A stretch of DNA of 64,000 bases. Source: CAWATZ01 sp963784995. GTDB taxonomy: Bacteria > Planctomycetota > Planctomycetia > Gemmatales > Gemmataceae. How positions within the stretch are numbered: the first letter of the stretch is position 1; every line of letters starts with the position of its first letter. This document shows positions 50,361 through 58,537 of the stretch, one piece after another. A program made the position numbers and the translations under genes. The notes beneath the pieces were generated by a model. The model was given only the letters and a program-made list of their open reading frames with translations, was not told the origin of the DNA and did not search any database. Location: positions 682,001 to 746,000 of the forward strand of contig CAWATZ010000002.1 in the NCBI GenBank assembly GCA_963784995.1, given 5' to 3'.

Positions 50361-50942
50361 ATGAAGACAAAAGCAACAGTTGTTTTGGTTGTGTTCGCGT
50401 TGGCCTGCGGGGTCTGGTTTCTACTCGGCCGGGGTTGGGGCCGCGATCCGAAGTCCGGCAGCGGGACTGCTGCTGACCAGACCACCCAGACGAGTCCCGC
50501 CCCGGAGTTCACCGGGGTAACGGAGTGGTTGAACTCCAAGCCGCTCTTGCTCGCCGACCAGAAAGGGAAGGTGGTGGTCGTCCACTTCTTTACGAACGGG
50601 TGCATCAACTGCATCCACAATTACCCACACTACCGAGCCTGGACGGAACGCTACAAGGACAACAAGGAACTGTTAATTGTTGGCATCCACACCCCGGAGT
50701 TCAACGCCGAAAAGGATGTGGACCGGATCAAGGACCGGCTGGCCAAGAACAAACTCACGTTCGCCGTCGCGGTGGACAACGAGGGGGCCAACTGGAAGGC
50801 GTGGGGCAACCATTTCTGGCCGAGCATCTACCTCGTGGACAAGGCCGGGAACGTCCGCTACCGGTGGGAGGGCGAACTCGGCGACGACGGTTACAAGAAA
50901 GTGACCGGACAGATCGATGCCCTGCTGGCCGAGCCCGCCTGA
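50361..50942 (+). CDS. membrane-anchored thioredoxin-like protein
   Basis: A 193-residue thiol-disulfide protein of the TlpA/DipZ type. Seen: an N-terminal signal anchor (TVVLVVFALACGVWFLLG, residues about 6-23), KVVVVHFFTNGCINCIHNYP with the CxxC active site, LLIVGIHTPEFNAEKD, and WPSIYLVDKAGNVRYRWEGE with the cis-Pro strand. It could maintain thiols for the neighbouring molybdenum enzyme or reduce periplasmic disulfides. GGAGAACGTCG precedes ATG 50361. Confidence 0.9.
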   Translation: MKTKATVVLVVFALACGVWFLLGRGWGRDPKSGSGTAADQTTQTSPAPEFTGVTEWLNSKPLLLADQKGKVVVVHFFTNGCINCIHNYPHYRAWTERYKDNKELLIVGIHTPEFNAEKDVDRIKDRLAKNKLTFAVAVDNEGANWKAWGNHFWPSIYLVDKAGNVRYRWEGELGDDGYKKVTGQIDALLAEPA

Positions 50943-51363
50943 AACCGGCCTTTGGGGATAGCCGCGGACCTGGAGGAGAAGGTGGCCCGTGAGAAAGTGC
51001 CCGGAATCTTCATGTCGTGCCCCCCGTCTACCGGCTATCCTGCCGCAAGCCGCTCCCCGAAGCGGAGAGGGGGAACAGGACAGCAAATGGCGGCCCTTTG
51101 CTCCCCTCCCCGAAGCGGGGAGGGTTGGGGGGGTGTGAGGGGGGTAGCAGAGACGAATCGACCCAAGGGATTTACCTGATTCACGTTAGGGCGACGGAAT
51201 TCGTCTCTCTGGCCCCACACGCTCCCGAAACGAGCCGCTCAATCCCGAGACGTGACGATCCGGAGAAGATTGAGTTAATCTTCCGGAGCGGTGTTGGAAT
51301 CGAAATCGCGGCGTGATAGCCTGTCTCGGACTCGTCCGGCCTTTCTCGAACCCGGAGGTTCCG
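50943..51363. other. intergenic region with G/C-rich hairpins
   Basis: No gene is seen in 421 bases. CCCTCCCCG-AAG-CGGGGAGGG forms a hairpin near 51105-51124, and a related GCTCCCCGAAGCGGAGAGG lies at about 51051-51069. The rest probably contains the promoter of the DNRLRE gene, for which CCCGGAGG (51352-51359) is the ribosome site. Confidence 0.6.
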
Positions 51364-52014
51364 ATGCGGAAGTTCGCTCTCGCCAGTAGCCTGTTCCTGG
51401 TCCTCGCGGCCATTGCCGGGCCGAAGGGCGATGCCCCGGCCGACAAGCAGTCGATCTCCTTCCAGCAGGGCGTCAACGGCTATGCCGGGACAGTCGATCT
51501 CGAAATCTGGGCGGTCGCTCCCAACACCTGCCTGGAAGGCAATCCCAACGCCAGCAGCGACGCCGACAATGACGGGGGCGAGAGCCAGGTCCTTGTCCGC
51601 TTTGAGGGAATCGTCGGTGCCAGCCCCGGCCAGATCCCAGCCCGGGCGAGGATTCACAGCGCCCGGCTGGTCGTCAGTGCCTTCGACCCCGGAGATACCG
51701 TCCACCTGCACCGGATGCTTGTGCCGTGGAAGCGAACCAGCACCTGGAACAGCCTGGTCGCCGGGGTCACCGCTGACGGGCTGGAGGCGTCGGCGCAGAA
51801 GGACAGCTTCACCTTCGGCAAGATCTCGGCCAGCTCGTCGGAAATTGTCTTCGAGGTGACCGACACCGTGCAGGCGTGGGTCAACGGCGCGGCCAACCAC
51901 GGCTGGGTATTCATCAACACCGGCCCCAACGGCTGGGACTTTTACACCTCGGAATTCGAGGACGTCAAGCAGCGTCCGCGCCTGCTCGTCGAGTTCAGTC
52001 CGCCCCGGAAGTGA
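51364..52014 (+). CDS. secreted DNRLRE-domain protein
   Basis: A 216-residue protein with a signal peptide (about residues 1-24, ending near AIAGPKGDA) and one DNRLRE domain: ISFQQGVNGYAGTVDLEIWA, then VLVRFEGI, ARIHSARLVVSAF, HRMLVPWKRTSTWNSL, VTDTVQAWVNGAANHGWVF and RPRLLVEF. The family forms a beta-jelly-roll linked to carbohydrate binding or cell surfaces. CGGAGG precedes ATG 51364. First gene of the cluster that includes DUF1501, PPC and PSD1 proteins on the same strand. Confidence 0.85.
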   Translation: MRKFALASSLFLVLAAIAGPKGDAPADKQSISFQQGVNGYAGTVDLEIWAVAPNTCLEGNPNASSDADNDGGESQVLVRFEGIVGASPGQIPARARIHSARLVVSAFDPGDTVHLHRMLVPWKRTSTWNSLVAGVTADGLEASAQKDSFTFGKISASSSEIVFEVTDTVQAWVNGAANHGWVFINTGPNGWDFYTSEFEDVKQRPRLLVEFSPPRK

Positions 52015-52044
52015 TCCGCGGAACAACCACTCGGAGGAATTGCC

Positions 52045-53410
52045 ATGCAGAATCCGCAACCGGGAACCTGGTATGCCGACCCGGCCCATTTCGCCCGTCC
52101 GACCCGGCGGGACTTCCTGTACGCCGGCTGGCTCGGCGGCCTGGGACTGACCCTCGGCTCGTTGCTGAAGCTCGAAGCCGCTCGCGCCGCCGACCCGGCC
52201 CGCCCGGTCGAGGCGAAGGCCAAATCGGTAATCCACGTTTATTTGCAGGGCGGCTTCGCCCACGTGGATAGCTTCGACCCGAAACCGGACGCCCCCGCCG
52301 AGTATCGCGGTATCCTGGGAACGGTCCAGACAAAGCTGCCCGGAGTGCGCTTCAGCGAACACTTGCCAAAGACCGCAGCCATCGCCGACCGCCTGACCGT
52401 GGTGCGGAGCATGAGCCACACCGAGGTGGATCACAGCCGCGGCGAACACAGCATGTTCACCGGCTATCGGCCCAGCCCGGCCCTGGTCTACCCGAGCCTG
52501 GGAAGCGTCACGGCCCACGAGCTGGGCCCGCGCCGCGACATGCCTCCTTACGTCGTGGTGCCGAACGCCGGCAGCCGCTATCTCAGCAATGGCTACCTGA
52601 GCAGCGCCTACGGCCCCTTCGCACTTGGCGCGGACCCTGGCCGGCCCGGCTTCGCCGTCCGCGACCTGAGCCTGCCGGAGGGCGTGGATGATGCCCGCTT
52701 CGCCTCCCGCAAGGAGTGGAAGCAGCTGGTGGACGACCACTTCGCCAGCCTGGAAAAGGACGACGCCCTGGCAACGATGGACACGTTCTACCAGCGGGCT
52801 TACGGCTTGCTCAGCTCGCCGACGGCGCGGGAGGCGTTCAGCCTCAAGGGCGAGACGGAAAAGACCAAGGAGTTGTATGGCCTGACCGGGTTGACCGGCC
52901 CGCTGGCCTTCCGCAACAAGAGCGCGGCCCGCTTCCTGATCGCGCCGGCTGATCGAGGCCGGGGCTCGCTTCGTCACCGTGACCTTCGGGGCCTGGGACA
53001 CGCACGCCTTCCACTACAACGGCATCCAGAACCAGATGCCGCTGCTCGACATCGCCTTCGCGGGGCTGATCACGGACCTGGACCAGCGCGGCCTGCTGGA
53101 CAGCACGCTGGTGGTCGTCAACAGCGAGTTCGGTCGGACGCCGAAGATCAACGCCGGCGGCGGCCGGGACCACTGGCCCCGGGTCTTCAGCATCGTGCTG
53201 GCCGGCGGTGGGGTCAAGCGCGGCCAGGTCTATGGGGCCAGCGACGCCCTGGCCGCCGAGCCGGCAAAGACGCCGCTCTCCGTCGAGGACTACGCCCACA
53301 CCGTCTACCACCTGCTTGGCATCGATGCGAAGAAGGATCTGATGTCGCCAGGCAATCGACCCCAGCAGATCGTCACCAACGGCCAGGTGGTCAAGGGCCT
53401 GCTCGCGTAA
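52045..53410 (+). pseudogene. DUF1501 protein, frameshifted (probable sequence error)
   Basis: Planctomycete secreted protein related to sulfatases and phosphodiesterases. Seen: a Tat-like TRRDFLYAGWLGGLGLTLGS signal, VIHVYLQGGFAHVDSFDPK, VVRSMSHTEVDHSRGEHSMF, GYRPSPALVYPSLGS. At 52942-52948 the frame breaks: two bases (CG) appear to be lost from a CGCGC stretch. The other frame continues RLIEAGARFVTVTFGAWDTH, then VVNSEFGRTPKINAGGGRDH and EDYAHTVYHLLGID to a stop at 53410. Corrected length is 455 residues, normal for the family. Left uncorrected, the first frame runs into the next gene and gives a false 1282-residue fusion. Confidence 0.9.
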
Positions 53411-53460
53411 CCCATTGCCCCGGGGGCCGTTGCGTGCCCCCGATCGGTGAGGACTCACCC

Positions 53461-55893
53461 ATGATGCGCTCCGCGCTCCCCCTCGTTGCAGTCCTGCTCT
53501 TTCCCCTGGCCGCCGAGGCCGGGCCGCCGACTGTCGAGTCGGTCGCCCCCGGCGTCGGCCAGCGGGGGACCGAGTTCACCCTGACCCTGACCGGCGCCCG
53601 CCTGACGGGAGCCGAGGAGCTGCTGCTCTACGAACCGGGCGTCGTCTGCACCCGGCTGGCCGTCGCATCGGCGAGCCAGGTGACGGCCACGCTCCGGGCC
53701 GCGCCGGATTGCCGGCTGGGCACCTACTCCTTCCGGCTGCGGACCCGAGGCGGCGCGTCCGAGGTGCGGACTGTCCGCGTCACGCCGTTTCCCGTCATCG
53801 CGGAGAAGGAGCCCAACGACACCCCCCGCCAGGCCCAGCAGGTACCGCTCAACGTGAGTGTCGCCGGGGTGATCGAGTCGGGCGGCATCGATTGCTTCGC
53901 GGTCCGCCTGAAGAAGGGGCAGCGGCTCGCGGCGGAAGTCGAGGCGGTCCGCCTCGGTGGCGAGCTGACGGACACGGTCCTCACCGTCCTCGGCGCGGAC
54001 GGCCGGGAGCTTGCCACAGTCGATGACACCCCACTGTTCCGTCAGGATCCCTTCCTGACGCTCCTGGCCCCGGACGATGGCGTCTACACCGTCCAGGTCC
54101 GCGAGACAAACAACGGGGGTGGCGATGCCAGCCGGTACGTCCTCCACCTTGGTACGTTCGCACGGCCGGTTGCCGTCTTCCCACCTGGCGGCCAGGCCGG
54201 CACGGTGGTCCAGGTCCAGCTGCTCGGAGACGCGGCCGGCGAGCGGACCCAGACCGTGAAACTGCCGGCGTCCGCCGACGGCTTCGCGTTCTACCCGACG
54301 GACGACACGGTCGCCGCCCCGACACCCAACCCGTTTCGCGTCTCGCCGTTCCCCAACGTGATCGAGGTCGAACCGAATGACGCTCCACAGCAGGCGACGC
54401 CCAGCTCGCACGGCTGGCCGGTCGCGTTCAACGGGGTCATTGCCCGGCCCGGTGACGTGGACCACTTCCGCTTTCGGGCCGCCAAGGGAGACGTGATCGA
54501 CGTGCAGGCGTTCGCGTTCCGAATCGGATCTCCGCTCGACACGGTCGTCGCCATCCTTGATCCGGCTGGAGCGGTGCTTGCCGCCAATGACGACGACGAG
54601 ACGCATGACAGCCGGGTTCGTGTCACCATTCCGGCGGACGGCGACCACGTGGTGCGCATCGCCGACAAGAAGAAGGGCGGCGGCCCGGCGTTCCTCTACC
54701 GCGTCGAGCTGGATCGGCCCCGGGTCGGGCTGACGGTGTTCCTCCCTGCCCCGGTGCGTAAGTCCCAGGATCGCCAGGCCATCGCCGTTCCGCGGGGGAA
54801 CCGCGTGCTGACCTACCTCGGCGTCCGCCGCGATGGCTTTGAAGGCCCGGTCAAGCTCACACTTGGCGATCTGCCGGCCGGCGTGAAGGCCATCGTCGGC
54901 ACGATCCCGGCGGGCGAGTATCTGGTGCCCGTCTTGTTCGAGGCCGCGGCGGACGCCCCCGTTGGCGGGCGCTTGATCGAGGTGAAGGGGCTCGGGGGTG
55001 ACGAGCGAAAGCCGGTTCACGGCAGCTTTCGCCAGGAGGTGAACCTGATCCCGGGACCCGGCGACTCCTCCTTCCAGAAAGTGACACTTTCCCGCCTGGC
55101 CGTCGTTGTGGCTGAGGAGGGGCCGCTCTCCGTCGCGGTGGTCCCGCCGCGCTGCCCGTTCGCGGTGGACGGCACGCTGGACCTGACCGTGAAGGTGACG
55201 CGGGTAAAGGACTTCACGGAGCCGGTCGAGGTTTCGTTCCCGTGTCTTCCTCCGGGCGTCGAGGCGCCCACAAAGGTGGTCATCCCGCCGGAGAAAGCGG
55301 AGGCGGTGGTGACGCTGATCGCGCACCCGTCGGCGGAGGTTGGCGACTGGCGGCTGGCGGTCGAGGTGAAACCCGAGGGTCCAGCTCGATCCCGGCGCGA
55401 TCCGCTGGTCGCCGGTGCTGGGAACACCCGCCGGAAGCCGCGGCGCGTGGCCGAAGGAGTGCTGCCAGTGGTGTCGCAGCTCCTCGCCGTGAAGGTGGGA
55501 CCGCCGCCATTGACCGGCCGCTTCGAGCCGGCCGTCGTTGAGCAGGGCAAGACGGTGAAGGTGACCTGCCAGCTCGATGACGCTAGCCCGCTGGCGGATG
55601 CGTTCACCGCTACTCTGGAGGGCCTGCCGCCGCGGGCCACGGCCAGCCGGGTTGAGCTGAAGCCAGGCGCCCGGCGCGTCGAGTTCACGGTCGCGGTCGA
55701 TGCCCGGACTCCACCGGGCGAGCATCAAACCCTGGTGTGCGAGCTGGCCGGGAAGGTCGGCGAGCAGAGGGTGGTCTATCGGGTCGGCCGAGGCGGGAGC
55801 CTGGTGGTCCAGCCGCCGGGCACCGTGAAAAGCGATGCCTCCGGGAAACCGCTGAGCCCGCTGGAACGTCTGCGCCGGAGCGAACGGAAATAG
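53461..55893 (+). CDS. secreted PPC-domain protein
   Basis: An 810-residue exported protein with a signal peptide (MMRSALPLVAVLLFPLAAEA), an IPT-like start (ESVAPGVGQRGTEFTLTLTG) and two pre-peptidase C-terminal (PPC) domains, each opening with EPND(T/A)P and containing DCFAVRLKKGQ / DHFRFRAAKGD and LTLLAPDDGVYTVQVRE-type blocks. The remaining part (about 430-800) is beta-rich without named domain. The family is usually found next to DUF1501 and PSD1 genes as here and may bind a shared polymer. GTGAGGA lies upstream of ATG 53461. Confidence 0.88.
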   Translation: MMRSALPLVAVLLFPLAAEAGPPTVESVAPGVGQRGTEFTLTLTGARLTGAEELLLYEPGVVCTRLAVASASQVTATLRAAPDCRLGTYSFRLRTRGGASEVRTVRVTPFPVIAEKEPNDTPRQAQQVPLNVSVAGVIESGGIDCFAVRLKKGQRLAAEVEAVRLGGELTDTVLTVLGADGRELATVDDTPLFRQDPFLTLLAPDDGVYTVQVRETNNGGGDASRYVLHLGTFARPVAVFPPGGQAGTVVQVQLLGDAAGERTQTVKLPASADGFAFYPTDDTVAAPTPNPFRVSPFPNVIEVEPNDAPQQATPSSHGWPVAFNGVIARPGDVDHFRFRAAKGDVIDVQAFAFRIGSPLDTVVAILDPAGAVLAANDDDETHDSRVRVTIPADGDHVVRIADKKKGGGPAFLYRVELDRPRVGLTVFLPAPVRKSQDRQAIAVPRGNRVLTYLGVRRDGFEGPVKLTLGDLPAGVKAIVGTIPAGEYLVPVLFEAAADAPVGGRLIEVKGLGGDERKPVHGSFRQEVNLIPGPGDSSFQKVTLSRLAVVVAEEGPLSVAVVPPRCPFAVDGTLDLTVKVTRVKDFTEPVEVSFPCLPPGVEAPTKVVIPPEKAEAVVTLIAHPSAEVGDWRLAVEVKPEGPARSRRDPLVAGAGNTRRKPRRVAEGVLPVVSQLLAVKVGPPPLTGRFEPAVVEQGKTVKVTCQLDDASPLADAFTATLEGLPPRATASRVELKPGARRVEFTVAVDARTPPGEHQTLVCELAGKVGEQRVVYRVGRGGSLVVQPPGTVKSDASGKPLSPLERLRRSERK

Positions 55894-56030
55894 TTCCCGT
55901 GGGTGCGCTGCGCGACCCACGGCTGGGATATGCAACCCCTTCGGGGTAGGAAGACAACGGGAGACCGGTTTTCTACCCCGAAGGGGTTGCATATCCCAGC
56001 CGTGGGTCGCGCAGCGCACCCACGGGAACG
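55893..56030. repeat. long inverted repeat, family B, second copy
   Basis: Arms of about 56 bases (55893-55948 and 55973-56029) begin GTTCCCGTGGGTGCGCTGCG and are near-perfect reverse complements. The arms match those at 48620-48756 except for short changes at the outer end and one base (A for C) in the GGGATxTGC stretch. It touches the PPC stop codon. Confidence 0.93.
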
Positions 56031-56060
56031 GGAACCCTGAAGCGTGAGGAGGTCCGAACC

Positions 56061-58502
56061 ATGCGTTTTGCCGCCACCCTCGTCTTGACCGCCCTGCTCT
56101 TCCCGGCGCTGGCGCTTCGGGCTTGTGTCCCCTCGGCCCAGGCCGCCGGGCCGGCTCCGGTCCGCATCCGCGTACTGCCCGCTGCGGTCGAGTTGACCGG
56201 CGCCCGCGATCGGCAGGGCCTCGTCGTTCAGGCCGAGTTCGCCGACGGCAGCACGCGCGACGTGACCGCCGCCGAGATGACCTTCGATCGGCCGATTGCC
56301 ACGGTCACCAACGGTTTCGTCGCCCCCAGCGCCGATGGGGACGCGACCCTGCGCGTGCAGTACTCCGGGCGCTCCGCGACCGTGCCGGTCCGCGTCCGCA
56401 AGGCGAAGGAGGCCGGGCCGCTCCGCTTCCGCAACGACGTGCTGCCGGTGCTGACGCGGGCCGGCTGCAACAGCGGCAAATGCCACGGTGCCGGCTCCGG
56501 CAAGGACGGCTTCCGGCTGTCGCTGTTCGGCTACGATCCCGCCGGCGATCACTTCCGCCTCACCCGCGAGCTGAGTGGCCGGCGCATCAACCTGGCGGCT
56601 CCGGAGGACTGCCTGCTGGTGAACAAGGCCACCGGCAAGGTGCCGCACACCGGCGGCCGGCGACTGGAGCCCGGCAGCGAAGGCTATCTGCTGCTTGTCC
56701 GCTGGCTGGAGTCCGGCGCTCCGAAGGATCCGCCCGGCGTGGCCCGGCCGATCCAGCTCGAGGTCTTCCCCCGCGAGGTCGTCTTCGCGGCCAAGGGAGA
56801 CACCCAGCGCATGGTCGTCCGCGCGAAGTATTCCGACGGCACTGACCGCGACGTGACGCGCTTCACCGTGTTCGTGGGCAACAACGACAGCGCCGCCACC
56901 GTGGCGGAGGACGGCACCATCACCGGAACCGGAGCGGGCGAAGCGTTCATCCTGGCCCGCTTTGACGAGTTCACCGCGGGCACGGCGGTGATCGTCCGCC
57001 CCGGGACGCCGTTCGCCGCCACGCCGACCCCCGCGTTCAATTACCTGGACACGCTGGTCCAGGCCAAGCTGGACAAGATGCACCTGGTCCCGGCCGAGGT
57101 CTGCACCGATGAGGTGTTCCTGCGGCGGGTCTGCGTGGACCTGATCGGGCTGCTGCCGACGCCGGTTGAGCGGGCCCGGTTCCTGGCCGACCCCGACCCG
57201 AAGAAACGCGCCAAACTGGTGGACGCTTTGCTGCAGCGTGAGGAGTTCCGCGATCTGTGGGTGATGAAGTGGGCGGAACTGCTGCAAATCCGCACGGTCA
57301 ACGGCATCAGCCCCAAGGGGCTGCACTTCTACGACCGCTGGCTGCGCGACCGGGTGCGGGCCGGGGCGACGCTGGACCGGATCGTGTCCGAGCTGCTCCC
57401 GGCCGCGGGCGGGACGTTCGAGAACCCGGCCGTCAACTACTTCCAGACCGAGACCAGCCCGCAGCTGCTGGCGGAGAACGTGGCCCAGGTGTTCCTCGGC
57501 ACGCGCATCCAGTGTGCCCAGTGCCACAACCATCCGTTCGACCGCTGGACGATGAACGATTACTACGGCTTCGCGGCCTTCTTCAGCCAGATCGGCTACA
57601 AGAACGCCCAGGACCCGCGCGAACTGACGGTGTACAACGCCGGTAGCGGCGAAATGCGGCATCCGCTGGGCAATCGCATCGTCCGCCCGAAGTTCCTGGC
57701 CGGCTCCGCTCCGGAGATCCCCAGCGGCCAGGACTATCGGGCAGTCCTCGCCCGCTGGCTGGCCAGCCCCGACAATCCGCTGTTCGCCCGCAACTTCGGC
57801 AATCTCGTCTGGGCCCACTTCTTCGGCCGGGGGATTGTCGAGCCGGTGGACGACGTGCGCGTCAGTAACCCGCCGAGCAACCCGGAGCTGCTCGCCGTGC
57901 TGGGCCAGAAGGCCGTCGAGTACCGCTTCGACGTGGCCAAGCTGGCCCGCGACGTCTGCAACAGCCGGACCTACCAGCTGGCCACTCGACGCAACGACAC
58001 CAACCGCTGGGACGAGCGGAACTTCTCCCGCCAGGCGGTGCGCCGGCCGCGGGCCGAGGTGCTGCTCGACTGCATCACGCAGGTGACGGAAACGACCAAC
58101 GAGTTCCCCGGAATGCCGCCCGGCAGCCGGGCGGTGCATCTGCCGGACGGCCGGACGCCGAACTACTTCCTGACGACCTTCGGCCGATCGACGCGGGCGA
58201 CCGCCTGCACCTGCGAGGTGAAGACCGCCCCGACGCTGTCGCAGGCGCTGCACCTGCTCAACGGCGAGACGACGACGGGGAAGATCGTCGAGGGCAAGGT
58301 GGTCGAACGGCTGCTGGCCGAGAAGAAGGACCCGTCGGTGGTGGCGGAGGAGCTGTACGTCCGCTGTCTGTGCCGCAAACCGACGCCGGCCGAGGCCGGG
58401 CGCATCGCTGCCAAGTTGGGCCGGGCGGCCGACCCGAAACAGGACCTGGAAGACCTCTTCTGGGCACTGCTGAACTCGAATGAGTTCCTGTTCAACCATT
58501 GA
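56061..58502 (+). CDS. DUF1549/DUF1553 (PSD1-type) protein with cytochrome-like motifs
   Basis: An 813-residue exported protein. Seen: signal peptide (about 1-29), a Big2-like Ig part (LPAAVELTGARDRQGLVVQA), CNSGKCH, a heme-like C-x3-CH motif (about residue 137), DUF1549 with DEVFLRRVCVDLIGLLPTPV, a second CAQCHNHPFDRWT (about 495), DUF1553 with LFARNFGNLVWAHFFGRGIV and RRPRAEVLLDCITQVT. Standard planctomycete cytochrome-domain protein that pairs with DUF1501 genes, as here. GTGAGGAGG (56044-56052) lies upstream of ATG 56061. Reaction unknown. Confidence 0.93.
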   Translation: MRFAATLVLTALLFPALALRACVPSAQAAGPAPVRIRVLPAAVELTGARDRQGLVVQAEFADGSTRDVTAAEMTFDRPIATVTNGFVAPSADGDATLRVQYSGRSATVPVRVRKAKEAGPLRFRNDVLPVLTRAGCNSGKCHGAGSGKDGFRLSLFGYDPAGDHFRLTRELSGRRINLAAPEDCLLVNKATGKVPHTGGRRLEPGSEGYLLLVRWLESGAPKDPPGVARPIQLEVFPREVVFAAKGDTQRMVVRAKYSDGTDRDVTRFTVFVGNNDSAATVAEDGTITGTGAGEAFILARFDEFTAGTAVIVRPGTPFAATPTPAFNYLDTLVQAKLDKMHLVPAEVCTDEVFLRRVCVDLIGLLPTPVERARFLADPDPKKRAKLVDALLQREEFRDLWVMKWAELLQIRTVNGISPKGLHFYDRWLRDRVRAGATLDRIVSELLPAAGGTFENPAVNYFQTETSPQLLAENVAQVFLGTRIQCAQCHNHPFDRWTMNDYYGFAAFFSQIGYKNAQDPRELTVYNAGSGEMRHPLGNRIVRPKFLAGSAPEIPSGQDYRAVLARWLASPDNPLFARNFGNLVWAHFFGRGIVEPVDDVRVSNPPSNPELLAVLGQKAVEYRFDVAKLARDVCNSRTYQLATRRNDTNRWDERNFSRQAVRRPRAEVLLDCITQVTETTNEFPGMPPGSRAVHLPDGRTPNYFLTTFGRSTRATACTCEVKTAPTLSQALHLLNGETTTGKIVEGKVVERLLAEKKDPSVVAEELYVRCLCRKPTPAEAGRIAAKLGRAADPKQDLEDLFWALLNSNEFLFNH

Positions 58503-58537
58503 TTAATTGTTCCAGCCGGCTTATTCCGAGGGCCCTC

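Noticed and set aside
52045..55893. A 1282-residue fusion of DUF1501 and PPC protein
   Set aside because: The middle part (about 52950-53460) is the DUF1501 gene read in the wrong frame. The correct frame ends at 53410, and the PPC gene has its own start and signal peptide at 53461.
53455..58499. Two minus-strand open frames of 854 and 907 residues opposite the PPC and PSD1 genes
   Set aside because: Antisense shadows with no start signals. They run through the family B inverted repeat, and the opposite strand carries clear protein families.
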